Shown piece by piece: positions 8,388 to 17,037 of a stretch of 44,521 bases of DNA. The stretch comes from an uncultured Prevotella sp. (lineage in GTDB: Bacteria > Bacteroidota > Bacteroidia > Bacteroidales > Bacteroidaceae): contig URCI01000021.1 in NCBI GenBank assembly GCA_900546345.1, positions 1 to 44,521 of the forward strand, in the 5' to 3' direction. How positions within the stretch are numbered: position 1 is the first letter of the stretch; each line of letters begins with the position of its first letter. Under the pieces are notes generated by a model. It saw only the letters and a program-made list of their open reading frames with translations. It was not told the origin of the DNA and made no database searches. The translations under genes and the position numbers were made by a program.

Positions 8388-11309
8388 CTACAGCTTCTGC
8401 TCTACCTCTACCTCGGTGAAGGTCTCCAGTTGGTCGCCCACCTGGATGTCGTTGTAGTTGACAAGTGAGATACCGCACTCCAGTCCGGCCGCCACCTCCT
8501 TGGCGTCATCCTTGTAACGTTTCAAGGCGGCGATAGGCGCTGTGTGTACGACGATACCGTCGCGAACCACACGGACTTTGTCTTTGTTGTGGACCTTGCC
8601 CTCTGTGACAAGACCACCGGCGATGGTTCCAACCTTGGAAATCTTGAAGACCTGCTTGACCTCCACCTGTCCGGTGACAATCTCTTTCTTCACCTTGTCG
8701 AGCATACCGACCATAGCAGACTTTACGTCGTCGATGGCGTCGTAGATAACTGAGTAGGTATTGATCTCCACGCCATCGCTGTCAGCAAGCTTGCGGGCTG
8801 CTGCAGAAGGACGAACCTGGAAGCCTACGATGATGGCATCGGAAGCATCGGCCAGTGTGACATCGTTCTCCGAGATCTGACCGACGGCCTTGTAGATGAC
8901 CTTCACCTGTACCTTTTCAGTAGAAAGCTTGATGAACGAGTCGCTCAAAGCCTCGACAGAACCATCGGTATCACCCTTGACGATGATATTCATCTCGTGG
9001 AACTCACCACGCGCAATACGGTGAGAGATGTCGCTCAGCGTCAGACGTGTCTGAGTGCGCAGACTCTGCTCACGCTGCAACTGCTCACGCTTGTTGGCAA
9101 TATCGCGTACTTCTTGCTCCGTATCGAGCACATGGAATTGGTCACCAGCAGTAGGAGCGCCATTCAGACCCAGCACGATAGCGGGCTCGGCAGGCTTCAC
9201 ATCGTCGATGCGCTGGTTACGCTCATTGAACATAGCCTTGACACGTCCCCAACTCGTACCTGCGATGATATAGTCACCGACATGGAGTGTACCATTGCTC
9301 ACCAGTACTGTCGAAACGTAACCACGGCCTTTGTCGAGTGAGCTCTCAATGACCGTTCCGGTAGCTTTGCGGTTGGGATTAGCCTTGAGGTCGAGCATAT
9401 CAGCCTCGAGCAGCACCTTGTCCATCAGGTCATCGACACCGACACCCTTCTTGGCACTGATCTCCTGACACTGATACTTACCGCCCCACTCCTCTACGAG
9501 CAGGTTCATATTAGCCAGGTCCTCACGTATCTTATCGGGATTGGCTCCCGGTTTATCAATCTTGTTGATGGCAAACACCATTGGCACACCGGCAGCCTGA
9601 CAGTGAGCGATAGCCTCTTTGGTGGTAGGCATCACACTGTCATCGGCAGCAATGATGATGATGGCGATATCCGTCACCTGCGCACCACGGGCACGCATGG
9701 CAGTAAAGGCCTCATGACCCGGCGTGTCGAGGAACGTCACCTTGCGGCCATTTTTCAGTGTCACACTATAAGCACCAATGTGCTGGGTGATACCACCAGC
9801 CTCACCGGCAATGACGTTGGTATTGCGGATATGGTCGAGCAATGATGTCTTACCATGGTCGACATGACCCATCACCGTCACGATCGGAGCACGCGGCACG
9901 AGTTCGCTCTCGTCGTCCTGCTCCTCGCTGACAGCCTCCTGCACTTCAGCGCTGACATACTCAGTCTTGAAACCAAACTCATCAGCCACCAGATTGATGG
10001 TCTCTGCATCGAGACGCTGGTTGATGGATGCCATCACGCCGATGCTCATCAGCGTAGAGATGACCTGGTTGACACCCACATTCATCATCGTGGCAAGCTC
10101 TGATACGGTCACAAACTCAGTGAGCTTCAGTATCTTGCTTTCCTTCTTCTCGGCGCGGGCCTCCTGGTTGAGCTTCTCCTGCACAGCCTCGCGCTTCTCC
10201 TTACGGTACTTAGCGCCCTTCTTGGTCTGGCTTTGCTTGCTGGTCAGACGAGCAAGCGTCTCCTTGACCTGACGTGCGACATCCTCCTCAGTGACCTCAG
10301 CAGGCTTCTGGCCGCCACGCTTGCGGTTTTTCTTTTTCTTGCCCTGGCCATTGCCTTGTTGGTTGGCAGCGGCATTGATATCGACGCGATCCTTGTTGAT
10401 GCGCTGGCGCTTCTTGTGATCGCCATTGCCTCCACCGTTTCCACCATTTTGCTTAGCCTCGCGCTCACGGCGACGCTCTTCCTTGGATTTCTTCTTGGGG
10501 CGTGTGCTCTGATTGATAGAGTCGAGATCGATCTTACCGAGGACGTTGACCTTCGGCGTGCTGAGAATCTTCTTCTCGCTGGAGAGCTGGAACACCTTGC
10601 TGTCCTGCTTGGGTTCCACGACCTCAGCCACCTTCACGGCAGCAATCTTAGGAGCAGTCGGTTTCTGTGCAGGTTTCTGTTCACCCTTTTGCGCAGCAGA
10701 CTTGACAGGCTCCGGCTTCTGCTGTGGAGCATTATTCTTTTCCACGTGGTTTTCTACTTTCTGCTCGTGCTTAACAGGTTCAGCCTTGTGCTGCTCAGTT
10801 TTTGGGGACTGAGATTGTGGCTGGCTTGTCGAAGCAGTCGCATGCTGGACATGCGTGGAGCTCTCTTCAACCTTATGCTGAGCAGGAGCGGCAGACTGAG
10901 GATGACTGACGGCAGCAGTCGTCGACTCTGCTTTCTTGGTTTGAGAAGCATCAGACTGTATGACCACCGGTTTCTTGCCTACAGCGCTGAGGTCAATCTT
11001 CCCCAGCGGCTTATAAGTCTGATGACCTGTCCCGGCCAGCACACTTGATCCCGTGCGCTGATCTTCCGTTCTCGCGGTCTGCGGACGCTTCTTGTCCTTT
11101 TTCTTATTTCCGAAGAGTTTCTCTGCGTCGGTGCGCAAGGCAGCATCTTGCTTGAAAGCCTCAACGAGTGCAGCGTGCTGTTTCTCATTGAGCTTATAGC
11201 TGAGGTCTGCTTTCACCTCGCCCAGTTCGCTCTTCTTTTGCAGGAATTCAACTGCCGTTTGCATTCCTATGTTTAATTCTCGTAATGCTTGGTTTAATCT
11301 GATGCTCAT
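8388..11309 (-). CDS. infB: Translation initiation factor IF-2
   Basis: GTPase that brings initiator tRNA to the 30S subunit and promotes subunit joining. Length 973 residues. The N-terminal IF2_N motif is followed by a long low-complexity Q/K/A/P-rich linker (about 70-390), as usual in Bacteroidetes IF-2. A second IF2_N-like block is at 395-455. GTPase motifs are GHVDHGKT (481-488), DTPGH (528-532) and NKID (582-585). Domains II, III and the C-terminal initiator-tRNA-binding domain follow. It is third in rimP-nusA-infB, 63 bp after nusA, an arrangement conserved across bacteria. Confidence 0.97.
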   Translation of the reverse strand: MSIRLNQALRELNIGMQTAVEFLQKKSELGEVKADLSYKLNEKQHAALVEAFKQDAALRTDAEKLFGNKKKDKKRPQTARTEDQRTGSSVLAGTGHQTYKPLGKIDLSAVGKKPVVIQSDASQTKKAESTTAAVSHPQSAAPAQHKVEESSTHVQHATASTSQPQSQSPKTEQHKAEPVKHEQKVENHVEKNNAPQQKPEPVKSAAQKGEQKPAQKPTAPKIAAVKVAEVVEPKQDSKVFQLSSEKKILSTPKVNVLGKIDLDSINQSTRPKKKSKEERRREREAKQNGGNGGGNGDHKKRQRINKDRVDINAAANQQGNGQGKKKKNRKRGGQKPAEVTEEDVARQVKETLARLTSKQSQTKKGAKYRKEKREAVQEKLNQEARAEKKESKILKLTEFVTVSELATMMNVGVNQVISTLMSIGVMASINQRLDAETINLVADEFGFKTEYVSAEVQEAVSEEQDDESELVPRAPIVTVMGHVDHGKTSLLDHIRNTNVIAGEAGGITQHIGAYSVTLKNGRKVTFLDTPGHEAFTAMRARGAQVTDIAIIIIAADDSVMPTTKEAIAHCQAAGVPMVFAINKIDKPGANPDKIREDLANMNLLVEEWGGKYQCQEISAKKGVGVDDLMDKVLLEADMLDLKANPNRKATGTVIESSLDKGRGYVSTVLVSNGTLHVGDYIIAGTSWGRVKAMFNERNQRIDDVKPAEPAIVLGLNGAPTAGDQFHVLDTEQEVRDIANKREQLQREQSLRTQTRLTLSDISHRIARGEFHEMNIIVKGDTDGSVEALSDSFIKLSTEKVQVKVIYKAVGQISENDVTLADASDAIIVGFQVRPSAAARKLADSDGVEINTYSVIYDAIDDVKSAMVGMLDKVKKEIVTGQVEVKQVFKISKVGTIAGGLVTEGKVHNKDKVRVVRDGIVVHTAPIAALKRYKDDAKEVAAGLECGISLVNYNDIQVGDQLETFTEVEVEQKL

Positions 11310-11372
11310 ATACCCTGATATGTTCTACTTTCGTTTTAATTAATAAATGTGTGATGTGTGCGCCGGACCGGT

Positions 11373-12650
11373 TTATTCGTTTTCAAACTCCTTGCGCAAC
11401 ACTTCGAGCACATGGTCGACGGTCTCTTCCTCCAAGTCGGCCTTCTCCACCAGCATCTCCCGTGGGGCATTGAGGACAGCCTTAGCCGTCTCCAATCCGA
11501 TGCCTTTGATGGAGTCGATGATCCATTGGTCGATCTCGTCGCTGAACTGATCGAGATAGACATCGTCCTCCTCGGCGTTCTGCTCACCATCTTTCACTAC
11601 ACGGTACACATCGATGGTGTATTCGGTCAACATAGAAGCGAGCTTGATGTTCAGACCGCCACGGCCGATGGCAAGACTTACTTGATCAGGCTGCAAATAG
11701 ACGTCGGCCTTCTTATTCTCTTCATCGATAGTGATGCTGGTCACCGTTGCGGGACTCAAAGCACGCTGGATAAACAACTTGGTATTAGCGGTCCAGTTGA
11801 TGACGTCGATATTCTCGTTGTTGAGCTCATGCACGATACCATGGACACGACTACCACGCACACCGACGCAGGCGCCGACCGGATCGATACGATCGTCATA
11901 GCTTTCCACGGCCACCTTGGCACGCTCACCCGGCATGCGCGCAATCTTCTTGATAGCAATCAAGCCGTCGGCGATCTCCGGGACTTCCTGCTCCAACAGA
12001 CGCTGAAGGAAAGTGGGGCTGGTGCGTGAAAGGATAATCTTCGGGTTGTTATTCTCATTGTCGACACGCTCGATGACGGCACGCACGGTCTCACCTTTGC
12101 GATACATATCACCAGGGATCTGCTCGCTTTTAGGCAGGATCAGCTCGTTATTGTCGTCGTCCACAAGGAGCACCTCGCGTTTCCACACCTGATAGACCTC
12201 TGCAGCCATAACCTGACCGACTTTATCCTTATATTTGTTATAGAGCTGGTCATGCTCCAACTCCAGCACCTTGCTGGCCAATGTCTGACGCAACGTCAGG
12301 ATGGCGCGACGGCCAAACTTAGCGAAGTCGACAGACTCCGACACTTCCTCGCCAACTTCATAGTCGGGCTCGATCTTACGGGCGTCGGTGAGGCTGATTT
12401 CCTTGTTTTCATCAGCCACCTCACCGTCGGCAACGACCACACGGTTGCGATAGATCTCAAAGTCGCCTTTGTCGGGGTTGACGATGACATCAAAGTTCTC
12501 GTCGCTGCCATAGATCTTCGCCAACACGTTGCGGAAGCCTTCCTCCAGCACGCTCACGAGTGTAGTACGGTCGATATTTTTCGTATCCTTGAACTCACGG
12601 AAGGAGTCGATCATCGACACTTGCTCGTCGTCTTTCTTTCTTGCTACCAT
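11373..12650 (-). CDS. nusA: Transcription termination/antitermination factor NusA
   Basis: RNA polymerase-associated factor that affects pausing, intrinsic termination and antitermination. The start at MVARKKDDEQVS (425 residues) is preferred; the frame extends 16 codons upstream but the extension is not NusA-like. The order is the polymerase-binding N-domain (IDSFREFKDTKNI...LVSVLEEGFRNVLAK), S1 domain (about 130-200), two KH domains (with DPVGACVGVRGSRV and LAIGRGGLNIKLAS) and a short helix-hairpin-helix-like tail (DSIKGIGLETAKAVL). It lacks the acidic repeats of E. coli NusA. It lies between rimP (70 bp upstream) and infB. Confidence 0.96.
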   Translation of the reverse strand: MVARKKDDEQVSMIDSFREFKDTKNIDRTTLVSVLEEGFRNVLAKIYGSDENFDVIVNPDKGDFEIYRNRVVVADGEVADENKEISLTDARKIEPDYEVGEEVSESVDFAKFGRRAILTLRQTLASKVLELEHDQLYNKYKDKVGQVMAAEVYQVWKREVLLVDDDNNELILPKSEQIPGDMYRKGETVRAVIERVDNENNNPKIILSRTSPTFLQRLLEQEVPEIADGLIAIKKIARMPGERAKVAVESYDDRIDPVGACVGVRGSRVHGIVHELNNENIDVINWTANTKLFIQRALSPATVTSITIDEENKKADVYLQPDQVSLAIGRGGLNIKLASMLTEYTIDVYRVVKDGEQNAEEDDVYLDQFSDEIDQWIIDSIKGIGLETAKAVLNAPREMLVEKADLEEETVDHVLEVLRKEFENE

Positions 12651-12720
12651 ATATATTTTTTCTTTTATTGTTTTCTCTTTGCAGAAGGTCTTTTGCAAGA
12701 CGTCTTCGTCCGCATCCTGA

Positions 12721-13188
12721 TTATTTGAAATTGATGAGATACTTGGTATATTTCACCTCGTCCATATTATATGCGTGATCGACATCCATTTTCACGGGAC
12801 GTTTCTTGCCTTCAACCTTCACCTTCTCATTGACTGTGACCACGAAGTCGCGTCCGTCCACGCTCTTGAGGATGCCGCGCACCTTCTGGCCGTCAGCCTG
12901 AAGCACCTCTACCGGCTCGCCCACAAAATTATGGTATTGTTGCTCCACCTTGAAGGGCTGTCCGAGTCCTGCCGAGCCCACTTCGAGCTCATAGTCCTCG
13001 TCATCGCGGCTGAGATGGTCCTCGATATACTGGCTCAGCTTTGCGCAGTCTTCAATCCACACACCGTCAGCATGGTCAATTTCAACGATAATCTTGTCAT
13101 CGGGCGTAACATTGACATCCACCAAGAAGTAGTCTTTGTCCTCCAGCCACTCATTCACTAATTTTTTTACGACGTTCTTGTCTATCAT
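12721..13188 (-). CDS. rimP: Ribosome maturation factor RimP
   Basis: Needed for 30S subunit maturation. Length 155 residues, normal for the family. Recognisable blocks are VEIDHADGVWIEDCAKLSQ in the N-domain and YELEVGSAGLGQPFK at the domain junction (the family EVSSPGLxRPL position, here with GSAGLGQP). A small SH3-like C-terminal domain follows. It is the first gene of rimP-nusA-infB. The leader contains a promoter followed by a terminator-like hairpin (separate entries), which suggests attenuation. Confidence 0.93.
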   Translation of the reverse strand: MIDKNVVKKLVNEWLEDKDYFLVDVNVTPDDKIIVEIDHADGVWIEDCAKLSQYIEDHLSRDDEDYELEVGSAGLGQPFKVEQQYHNFVGEPVEVLQADGQKVRGILKSVDGRDFVVTVNEKVKVEGKKRPVKMDVDHAYNMDEVKYTKYLINFK

Positions 13189-13213
13189 ATCATGCAGTTA
13201 AAAAACATGCGTT

Positions 13214-13249
13214 TATAAAAAAATGAGGAGCTCTCGGGAGCCCCTCATT
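13214..13249 (-). terminator. Terminator between the S41 protease and rimP, inside the rimP leader
   Basis: Arms 13222-13233 and 13238-13249 pair over 12 bp with one mismatch around a TCGG loop. On the minus strand a run of seven T follows (13223-13217). It lies 118 bp past the S41 protease stop but also downstream of a TAACTTTGCA element at 13261-13270, so transcripts from both would pass through it. Confidence 0.75.
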
Positions 13250-13260
13250 CCACTGAACAC

Positions 13261-13270
13261 TGCAAAGTTA
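13261..13270 (-). promoter_or_regulatory. Putative promoter -7 element of rimP-nusA-infB
   Basis: Minus-strand TAACTTTGCA matches the Bacteroidetes TAnnTTTG -7 element exactly. A TTG lies 23 bp upstream, slightly longer spacing than the usual 19-21. The start of transcription would fall near 13255-13259, immediately before the hairpin at 13222-13249. Confidence 0.6.
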
Positions 13271-13366
13271 CTATTTTTTTTCCATATTACATTCAATCAG
13301 CCATACTTTTTTGCTTTCTCCCCCATAAAAAGAGGTGTTTTCACAAGAAAAGGCATGAGTTGCAGC

Positions 13367-15046
13367 TTACTTATTATTTTTTTCTTTTTCACTAGGAGCC
13401 AGAATGGAAGCATAGCGCTTCGGATCCTTGAGAAGCTCATAAGCGGCCTTCACCTGTTTGTCGTAGCGCAAGGTATTAAGCACGGCCCCACGCTGGAAAT
13501 AATATGCTGTCACTATATCGCTGGCAAGTATCTGCTTGATACCTTCCTTGTTGTAGTCTAGATCCTTGGCGAGATTGTGCTTAAGCTTTTTCTTCAGTGC
13601 CTCAAACTCGGGCTTGGCATCGTCGTAATAGCCTTCAAACTTAGCCACCTTTTCGAGATTATCAAGTGTTTTCTCACTCATGGCATCGTATTTGAAACGG
13701 CTGTTGAGCACACGCTGCTTGAACTCGTCATAGTCTGCGTCGGTCAAATCAAATGTAGCTGCCGGTCCGATCGTAGGATGCTTGGCGATGTAATCAATTT
13801 CGAAACTGGAAACAAGCTCATCTGAGTCTTTCACCGCAGCAAGATAGTAAGCCAGATTTGACATCGAGTCGGCCTTTACCTCCACATCAGGCATAATACC
13901 GCCACCGTCCATCACCTTGCGTCCGCGAGCCGTATAGAAGACACGCTTGAGCGAGTCGGCGACGACCTCTGTAGAACCGCCATTGGCATGTTTGTAGTTG
14001 ACCTTTTGGATGCAGCGCCCCGAAGGTATATAGTATTTATTGGTCGTCAGCTTCATCTGCCCGTTATAAGGCAAGTCCAGCACTGTCTGCACAAGTCCCT
14101 TGCCATAGGTCTTGGTACCCATGATGACGGCACGGTCCATATCTTGCAGGGCACCACTGGTGATCTCTGACGCCGACGCACTGCCGGCATTGACCAGCAC
14201 CACGATCGGCATGACCGTATCCACAGGCTCCACGGTGGTGAGATAGTCATGGTTCATACGCTTGACCTTACCCCGGTTGCTCACCACAAGCTTTCCTTTG
14301 GGGACAAAGCAGTTGACGATATTCACGGCTTCGGGTTCCGAGCCACCACCATTACCGCGCAGATCAAAGACAAGGGCCTTCATTCCCTGCTTCTTCATAT
14401 CGATGATGGCGTTGCGCACAGCCTTGCCACAGCCCTCGGTAAACTGGCTGAGGTTGAGATAGCCTATGCTATCCTGTTGCAGTCCATAATAGGTAACAGC
14501 AGGCAACTGGATGGTGCGGCGGGTCACCTTGAACTTCATCTCCTTACCTGTAGACGGGCGCAGGACCTTCAGCAGAAAGGTCGTGCCGGCATCGCCACGC
14601 AGGTGATCGCTGACATAACTGTTGTCACGCTTGGTCATATCCTCGCCATCAATGCTCAGGATGATATCGCCCTTCCTCAACCCTGCCTCTGCGGCAGGCA
14701 TGTTCTCGTATGGCTCATCAATACACACACGTCCGAGTTTATAATTATAGCGTATCAGCGAGCCTATACCAGCATACTTGCCTGTGAGCATCATCTTCAC
14801 GTCTTTGTTCTTATCCTCAGGGTAATACTCGGTATAAGGGTCGAGAGAGTGAAGCATCGAATTGATGCCATAACCCACCACTTCATCGGCATCGAGCGTA
14901 TCGACATACATCATGTCGAGATTGCGATAGATGGTGTTGAACACTTCAAGGTTCTTCGCCACCTTGAAGTTGTGGTCTGTGTCGGTCTGTGCCCAGCCCA
15001 TGGTGACGAGCAACAGGCAGACAAGTGTCAGGAAAGTCTTTCTCAT
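13367..15046 (-). CDS. S41-family C-terminal processing protease (CtpA-like)
   Basis: Periplasmic serine protease. Length 559 residues with a signal peptide (hydrophobic 4-17, ending WAQ at 18-20). A PDZ domain spans about 85-170 (GIGSLIRY...GLRKGDIILSIDGEDM). The S41 core follows, with RGNGGG (230-235), NAGSASASE (S291 as nucleophile) and TYGKGLVQ (K316 as general base, 25 residues later as in E. coli Prc). A C-terminal extension (about 400-559) is helical and charged. It is a single gene, with its own promoter at 15091-15099 and the terminator at 13214-13249. The substrate is unknown. Confidence 0.92.
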   Translation of the reverse strand: MRKTFLTLVCLLLVTMGWAQTDTDHNFKVAKNLEVFNTIYRNLDMMYVDTLDADEVVGYGINSMLHSLDPYTEYYPEDKNKDVKMMLTGKYAGIGSLIRYNYKLGRVCIDEPYENMPAAEAGLRKGDIILSIDGEDMTKRDNSYVSDHLRGDAGTTFLLKVLRPSTGKEMKFKVTRRTIQLPAVTYYGLQQDSIGYLNLSQFTEGCGKAVRNAIIDMKKQGMKALVFDLRGNGGGSEPEAVNIVNCFVPKGKLVVSNRGKVKRMNHDYLTTVEPVDTVMPIVVLVNAGSASASEITSGALQDMDRAVIMGTKTYGKGLVQTVLDLPYNGQMKLTTNKYYIPSGRCIQKVNYKHANGGSTEVVADSLKRVFYTARGRKVMDGGGIMPDVEVKADSMSNLAYYLAAVKDSDELVSSFEIDYIAKHPTIGPAATFDLTDADYDEFKQRVLNSRFKYDAMSEKTLDNLEKVAKFEGYYDDAKPEFEALKKKLKHNLAKDLDYNKEGIKQILASDIVTAYYFQRGAVLNTLRYDKQVKAAYELLKDPKRYASILAPSEKEKNNK

Positions 15047-15090
15047 ATCTTTTTTATGTCGTTTTCTGTATATATTAATGTATCACGGGT

Positions 15091-15099
15091 GCAAAGTTA
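15091..15099 (-). promoter_or_regulatory. Promoter -7 element of the S41 protease gene
   Basis: Minus-strand TAACTTTGC, an exact TAnnTTTG match, 45 bp before the start codon. No TTG at the ideal spacing. Confidence 0.55.
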
Positions 15100-15150
15100 C
15101 GAAAAAGAGCCCACAAAATCATCTTTCTCAAAAAAAAGTTGCAAAAACAT

Positions 15151-15181
15151 TTGGTGGTTTCAAGGAATGTCCGTACCTTTG
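15151..15181 (+). promoter_or_regulatory. Promoter of tRNA-Asn
   Basis: TTG (15151-15153), a 20-bp spacer, then TACCTTTG (15174-15181). This is a full match to the Bacteroidetes -33/-7 pattern, about 30 bp before the tRNA. Confidence 0.75.
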
Positions 15182-15211
15182 CAACCGCAAATCAGAAATG
15201 ACACGCACACT

Positions 15212-15285
15212 GCTTCAGTAGCTCAGTTGGTTAGAGCACCTGACTGTTAATCAGGGGGTCGTTGGTTCAAGCCCATCCTGGAGCG
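15212..15285 (+). tRNA. tRNA-Asn (GTT)
   Basis: The cloverleaf folds by hand. The acceptor GCTTCAG pairs with CTGGAGC (one G-U), the D arm is GCTC/GAGC, the anticodon arm is CCTGA-CTGTTAA-TCAGG with anticodon GTT at 15246-15248, and the T arm GTTGG/CCATC has one mismatch around TTCAAGC. CCA is not encoded. It has its own promoter and terminator, so it is transcribed alone. It appears intact, with no duplicated 3' end nearby. Confidence 0.95.
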
Positions 15286-15296
15286 CGTAAGAATCA

Positions 15297-15325
15297 AGGA
15301 GTTAGAGAAATCTAACTCCTTTTTT
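15297..15325 (+). terminator. Terminator of tRNA-Asn
   Basis: Perfect 10-bp stem AGGAGTTAGA / TCTAACTCCT with a GAAA tetraloop, followed by a T-run ending at 15325. Confidence 0.92.
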
Positions 15326-15440
15326 CGTTTTAATCTGAACAATTTTTTGTTAGCCATTTACGCCTTTTTAAGTTTTCTATCACCAAGTATCATACTTCGC
15401 AAGTAGAATATCATAGGATAAAATAAGGACAAAATGGCAG

Positions 15441-16604
15441 CTACAAATCCTTCAAGTCATGAAGCAAAGCAAGGCCTTTGACGGTCAATTTGTACTTTTG
15501 GCGCGGATGGCGAGGGCTATCAGGATAGAGCAAAGTAACCACTCCATCTTTGATAGCAGGCTCAATGTAGTTAAGCATAAACGTACGTCGATGCTTTAAT
15601 CCTATGATTTCCATCAATTGTTTAATAGACAGCTCTTCTGTTCCAATCGCTTCTATCAACTTCTTCTCTGACTCCGTTACTTGGTCGGTCAACTTGGTCG
15701 GTACTTGGTCGGTACTTGGTCGGTCTGCTTTACTGATTTCCTCTTTCTTTCTCCATTCTTCTGGCGGATTAACAAGCATGTAACGGTTCTTAAGCTCGTT
15801 ATGCTCTCCAAGAAGCAGGTTGCGAAAGAATAGTTTGAGGAAAGAGAGGTCTGGGTCTATGCCTTTCGCCATATTACGGTAGTTGGCACGAACAAGGGCA
15901 TTACGGAAATACCACGAGTTATTGGCAAACAAGTCATTATTGACATTAAAGCCACAGGAACGTAGGTACTTTATGATAAAGACTGCCGTTGTTCTTGTAT
16001 TGCCTTCGCGGAATGGATGGTTCTGCCACAAAAGGGAAACGAAATGACAGATGTGCTCTATCATCTCATCAGTAGAAAGACCTTTATATTCAAACTCACG
16101 CTCCTGTTGGATGTCATACTCCAAAGCCATAAGGATGTCATCGGCGCGACCATAGAGGACAGTGTCACCACGCAGCACCCATTCTTTCTTTGTAATATCA
16201 TATGGACGTATCTCACCGGCATGCTTAAATACGCCTTCAAAAAGATGACGGTGGATGCTCAGAAATTCACCAGCAGTAAAAGAGAATGATTTCTCATTGA
16301 GTAACTTCGCAATGTTTGCCGAAACTTTATCAGCCTCTTCGGTTTCGTCATCAGACTTGTCATGCGAATCTTTTGAGACATAGTAATCCCTAATCATATC
16401 TCTGGCTTCATCAATAGTGATGTCGCCTTCGATATGTTTAGCAGCAGTCTGTTTGAGATAGTCAGAGACTTTCAGACCATCTACCTCCTGCAAACCTATA
16501 GCAGTCCGCCAATCAGATGCCTTCTGCCTTGTATGCGGTTCCTTTGCCCGCTCGTAGGCTTCAAAGTCCAAGTAACCTTCTTTAGGTGTATCGTTCTTAC
16601 TCAT
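15441..16604 (-). CDS. Fic family protein with C-terminal winged helix
   Basis: Probable AMP (or other NMP) transferase acting on hydroxyl side chains of an unknown protein. The start MSKNDTPKEG (387 residues) was chosen because the promoter element at 16609-16616 overlaps the longer frame. The Fic motif is HPFREGNTRT (196-205), a known variant of HxFx(D/E)GNGR. Upstream, the segment KHIEGDITIDEARDMI resembles the inhibitory helix of class I/II Fic proteins, but the canonical S/T four residues before E is alanine, so autoinhibition is uncertain. A TDQV-rich linker (about 292-309) is coded by three perfect 11-bp tandem repeats, followed by a winged-helix region (about 310-387). Confidence 0.85.
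   Translation of the reverse strand: MSKNDTPKEGYLDFEAYERAKEPHTRQKASDWRTAIGLQEVDGLKVSDYLKQTAAKHIEGDITIDEARDMIRDYYVSKDSHDKSDDETEEADKVSANIAKLLNEKSFSFTAGEFLSIHRHLFEGVFKHAGEIRPYDITKKEWVLRGDTVLYGRADDILMALEYDIQQEREFEYKGLSTDEMIEHICHFVSLLWQNHPFREGNTRTTAVFIIKYLRSCGFNVNNDLFANNSWYFRNALVRANYRNMAKGIDPDLSFLKLFFRNLLLGEHNELKNRYMLVNPPEEWRKKEEISKADRPSTDQVPTKLTDQVTESEKKLIEAIGTEELSIKQLMEIIGLKHRRTFMLNYIEPAIKDGVVTLLYPDSPRHPRQKYKLTVKGLALLHDLKDL
15679..15724 (-). repeat. 11-bp tandem repeat inside the fic reading frame
   Basis: ACTTGGTCGGT occurs at 15692-15702, 15703-15713 and 15714-15724 without gaps, plus a fourth copy at 15679-15689 set off by two bases. Eleven is not a multiple of three, so a change of one unit shifts the frame; successive copies are read in different frames (DRPS, TDQV, PTK). 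Confidence 0.95.
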
Positions 16605-16608
16605 AGCG

Positions 16609-16616
16609 CAAAGATA
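16609..16616 (-). promoter_or_regulatory. Promoter -7 element of the fic gene
   Basis: Minus-strand TATCTTTG ends only 4 bp before the chosen ATG (16604). Transcription would begin at or next to the start codon, giving a leaderless or nearly leaderless mRNA. Confidence 0.5.
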
Positions 16617-16692
16617 AGCGTTTCTTTTCAATTAGACAATAAATATTATGTTTTTCCTTATTTTTTGACAAGTCTATATTTGAATCGTTATC

Positions 16693-17037
16693 CTATACAT
16701 ATTGCCCTTCTTTTATAACTTGTTTACTAAATAAAATAGTCTGTTTTTGAGTACTATCAGACTTTATTATTTGAAATTGGAAATCATTATACTTCTTAGA
16801 AAGAACTGATTGCATTAATAACAGAAAATTCGGGATGATTACAGGCATGGAAGATGTTACATAAGATTCTATAACGAAATAATTATCATGCTCTTCTAAA
16901 GTCATGCCCTCATTATTATATAATACCGAGCATGAGCAATAGGCAGAACTTGGAAATTCAACGCTATCAACTAACAACTCATACTCATATGAAAGAGATA
17001 TAAGACCATTTAATATAGGATATCGTTTTTTACAATA
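16693..17037 (-). pseudogene. Open frame without an ATG start, unknown protein fragment
   Basis: An AT-rich frame of about 114 codons runs from directly after the TGA of the DUF234 ATPase gene, in that gene's own frame, to a stop at 16693. It has no ATG until residue 25 of the stretch counted from a TTG at 16977 (94 residues from that TTG). The sequence is not low-complexity (it contains KYNDFQFQIIKSD and SYVTSSMPVIIPNF) and looks like a once-real coding sequence, but no family is recognised. It may be a 3' remnant of a lost gene, or it may start at the TTG. Function unknown. Confidence 0.35.

Noticed and set aside
15212..15285. tRNA-Asn as the attachment site of an element carrying fic and the DUF234 ATPase
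   Set aside because: The tRNA is intact with its own terminator directly after it, no integrase is nearby and no second copy of its 3' end was found.
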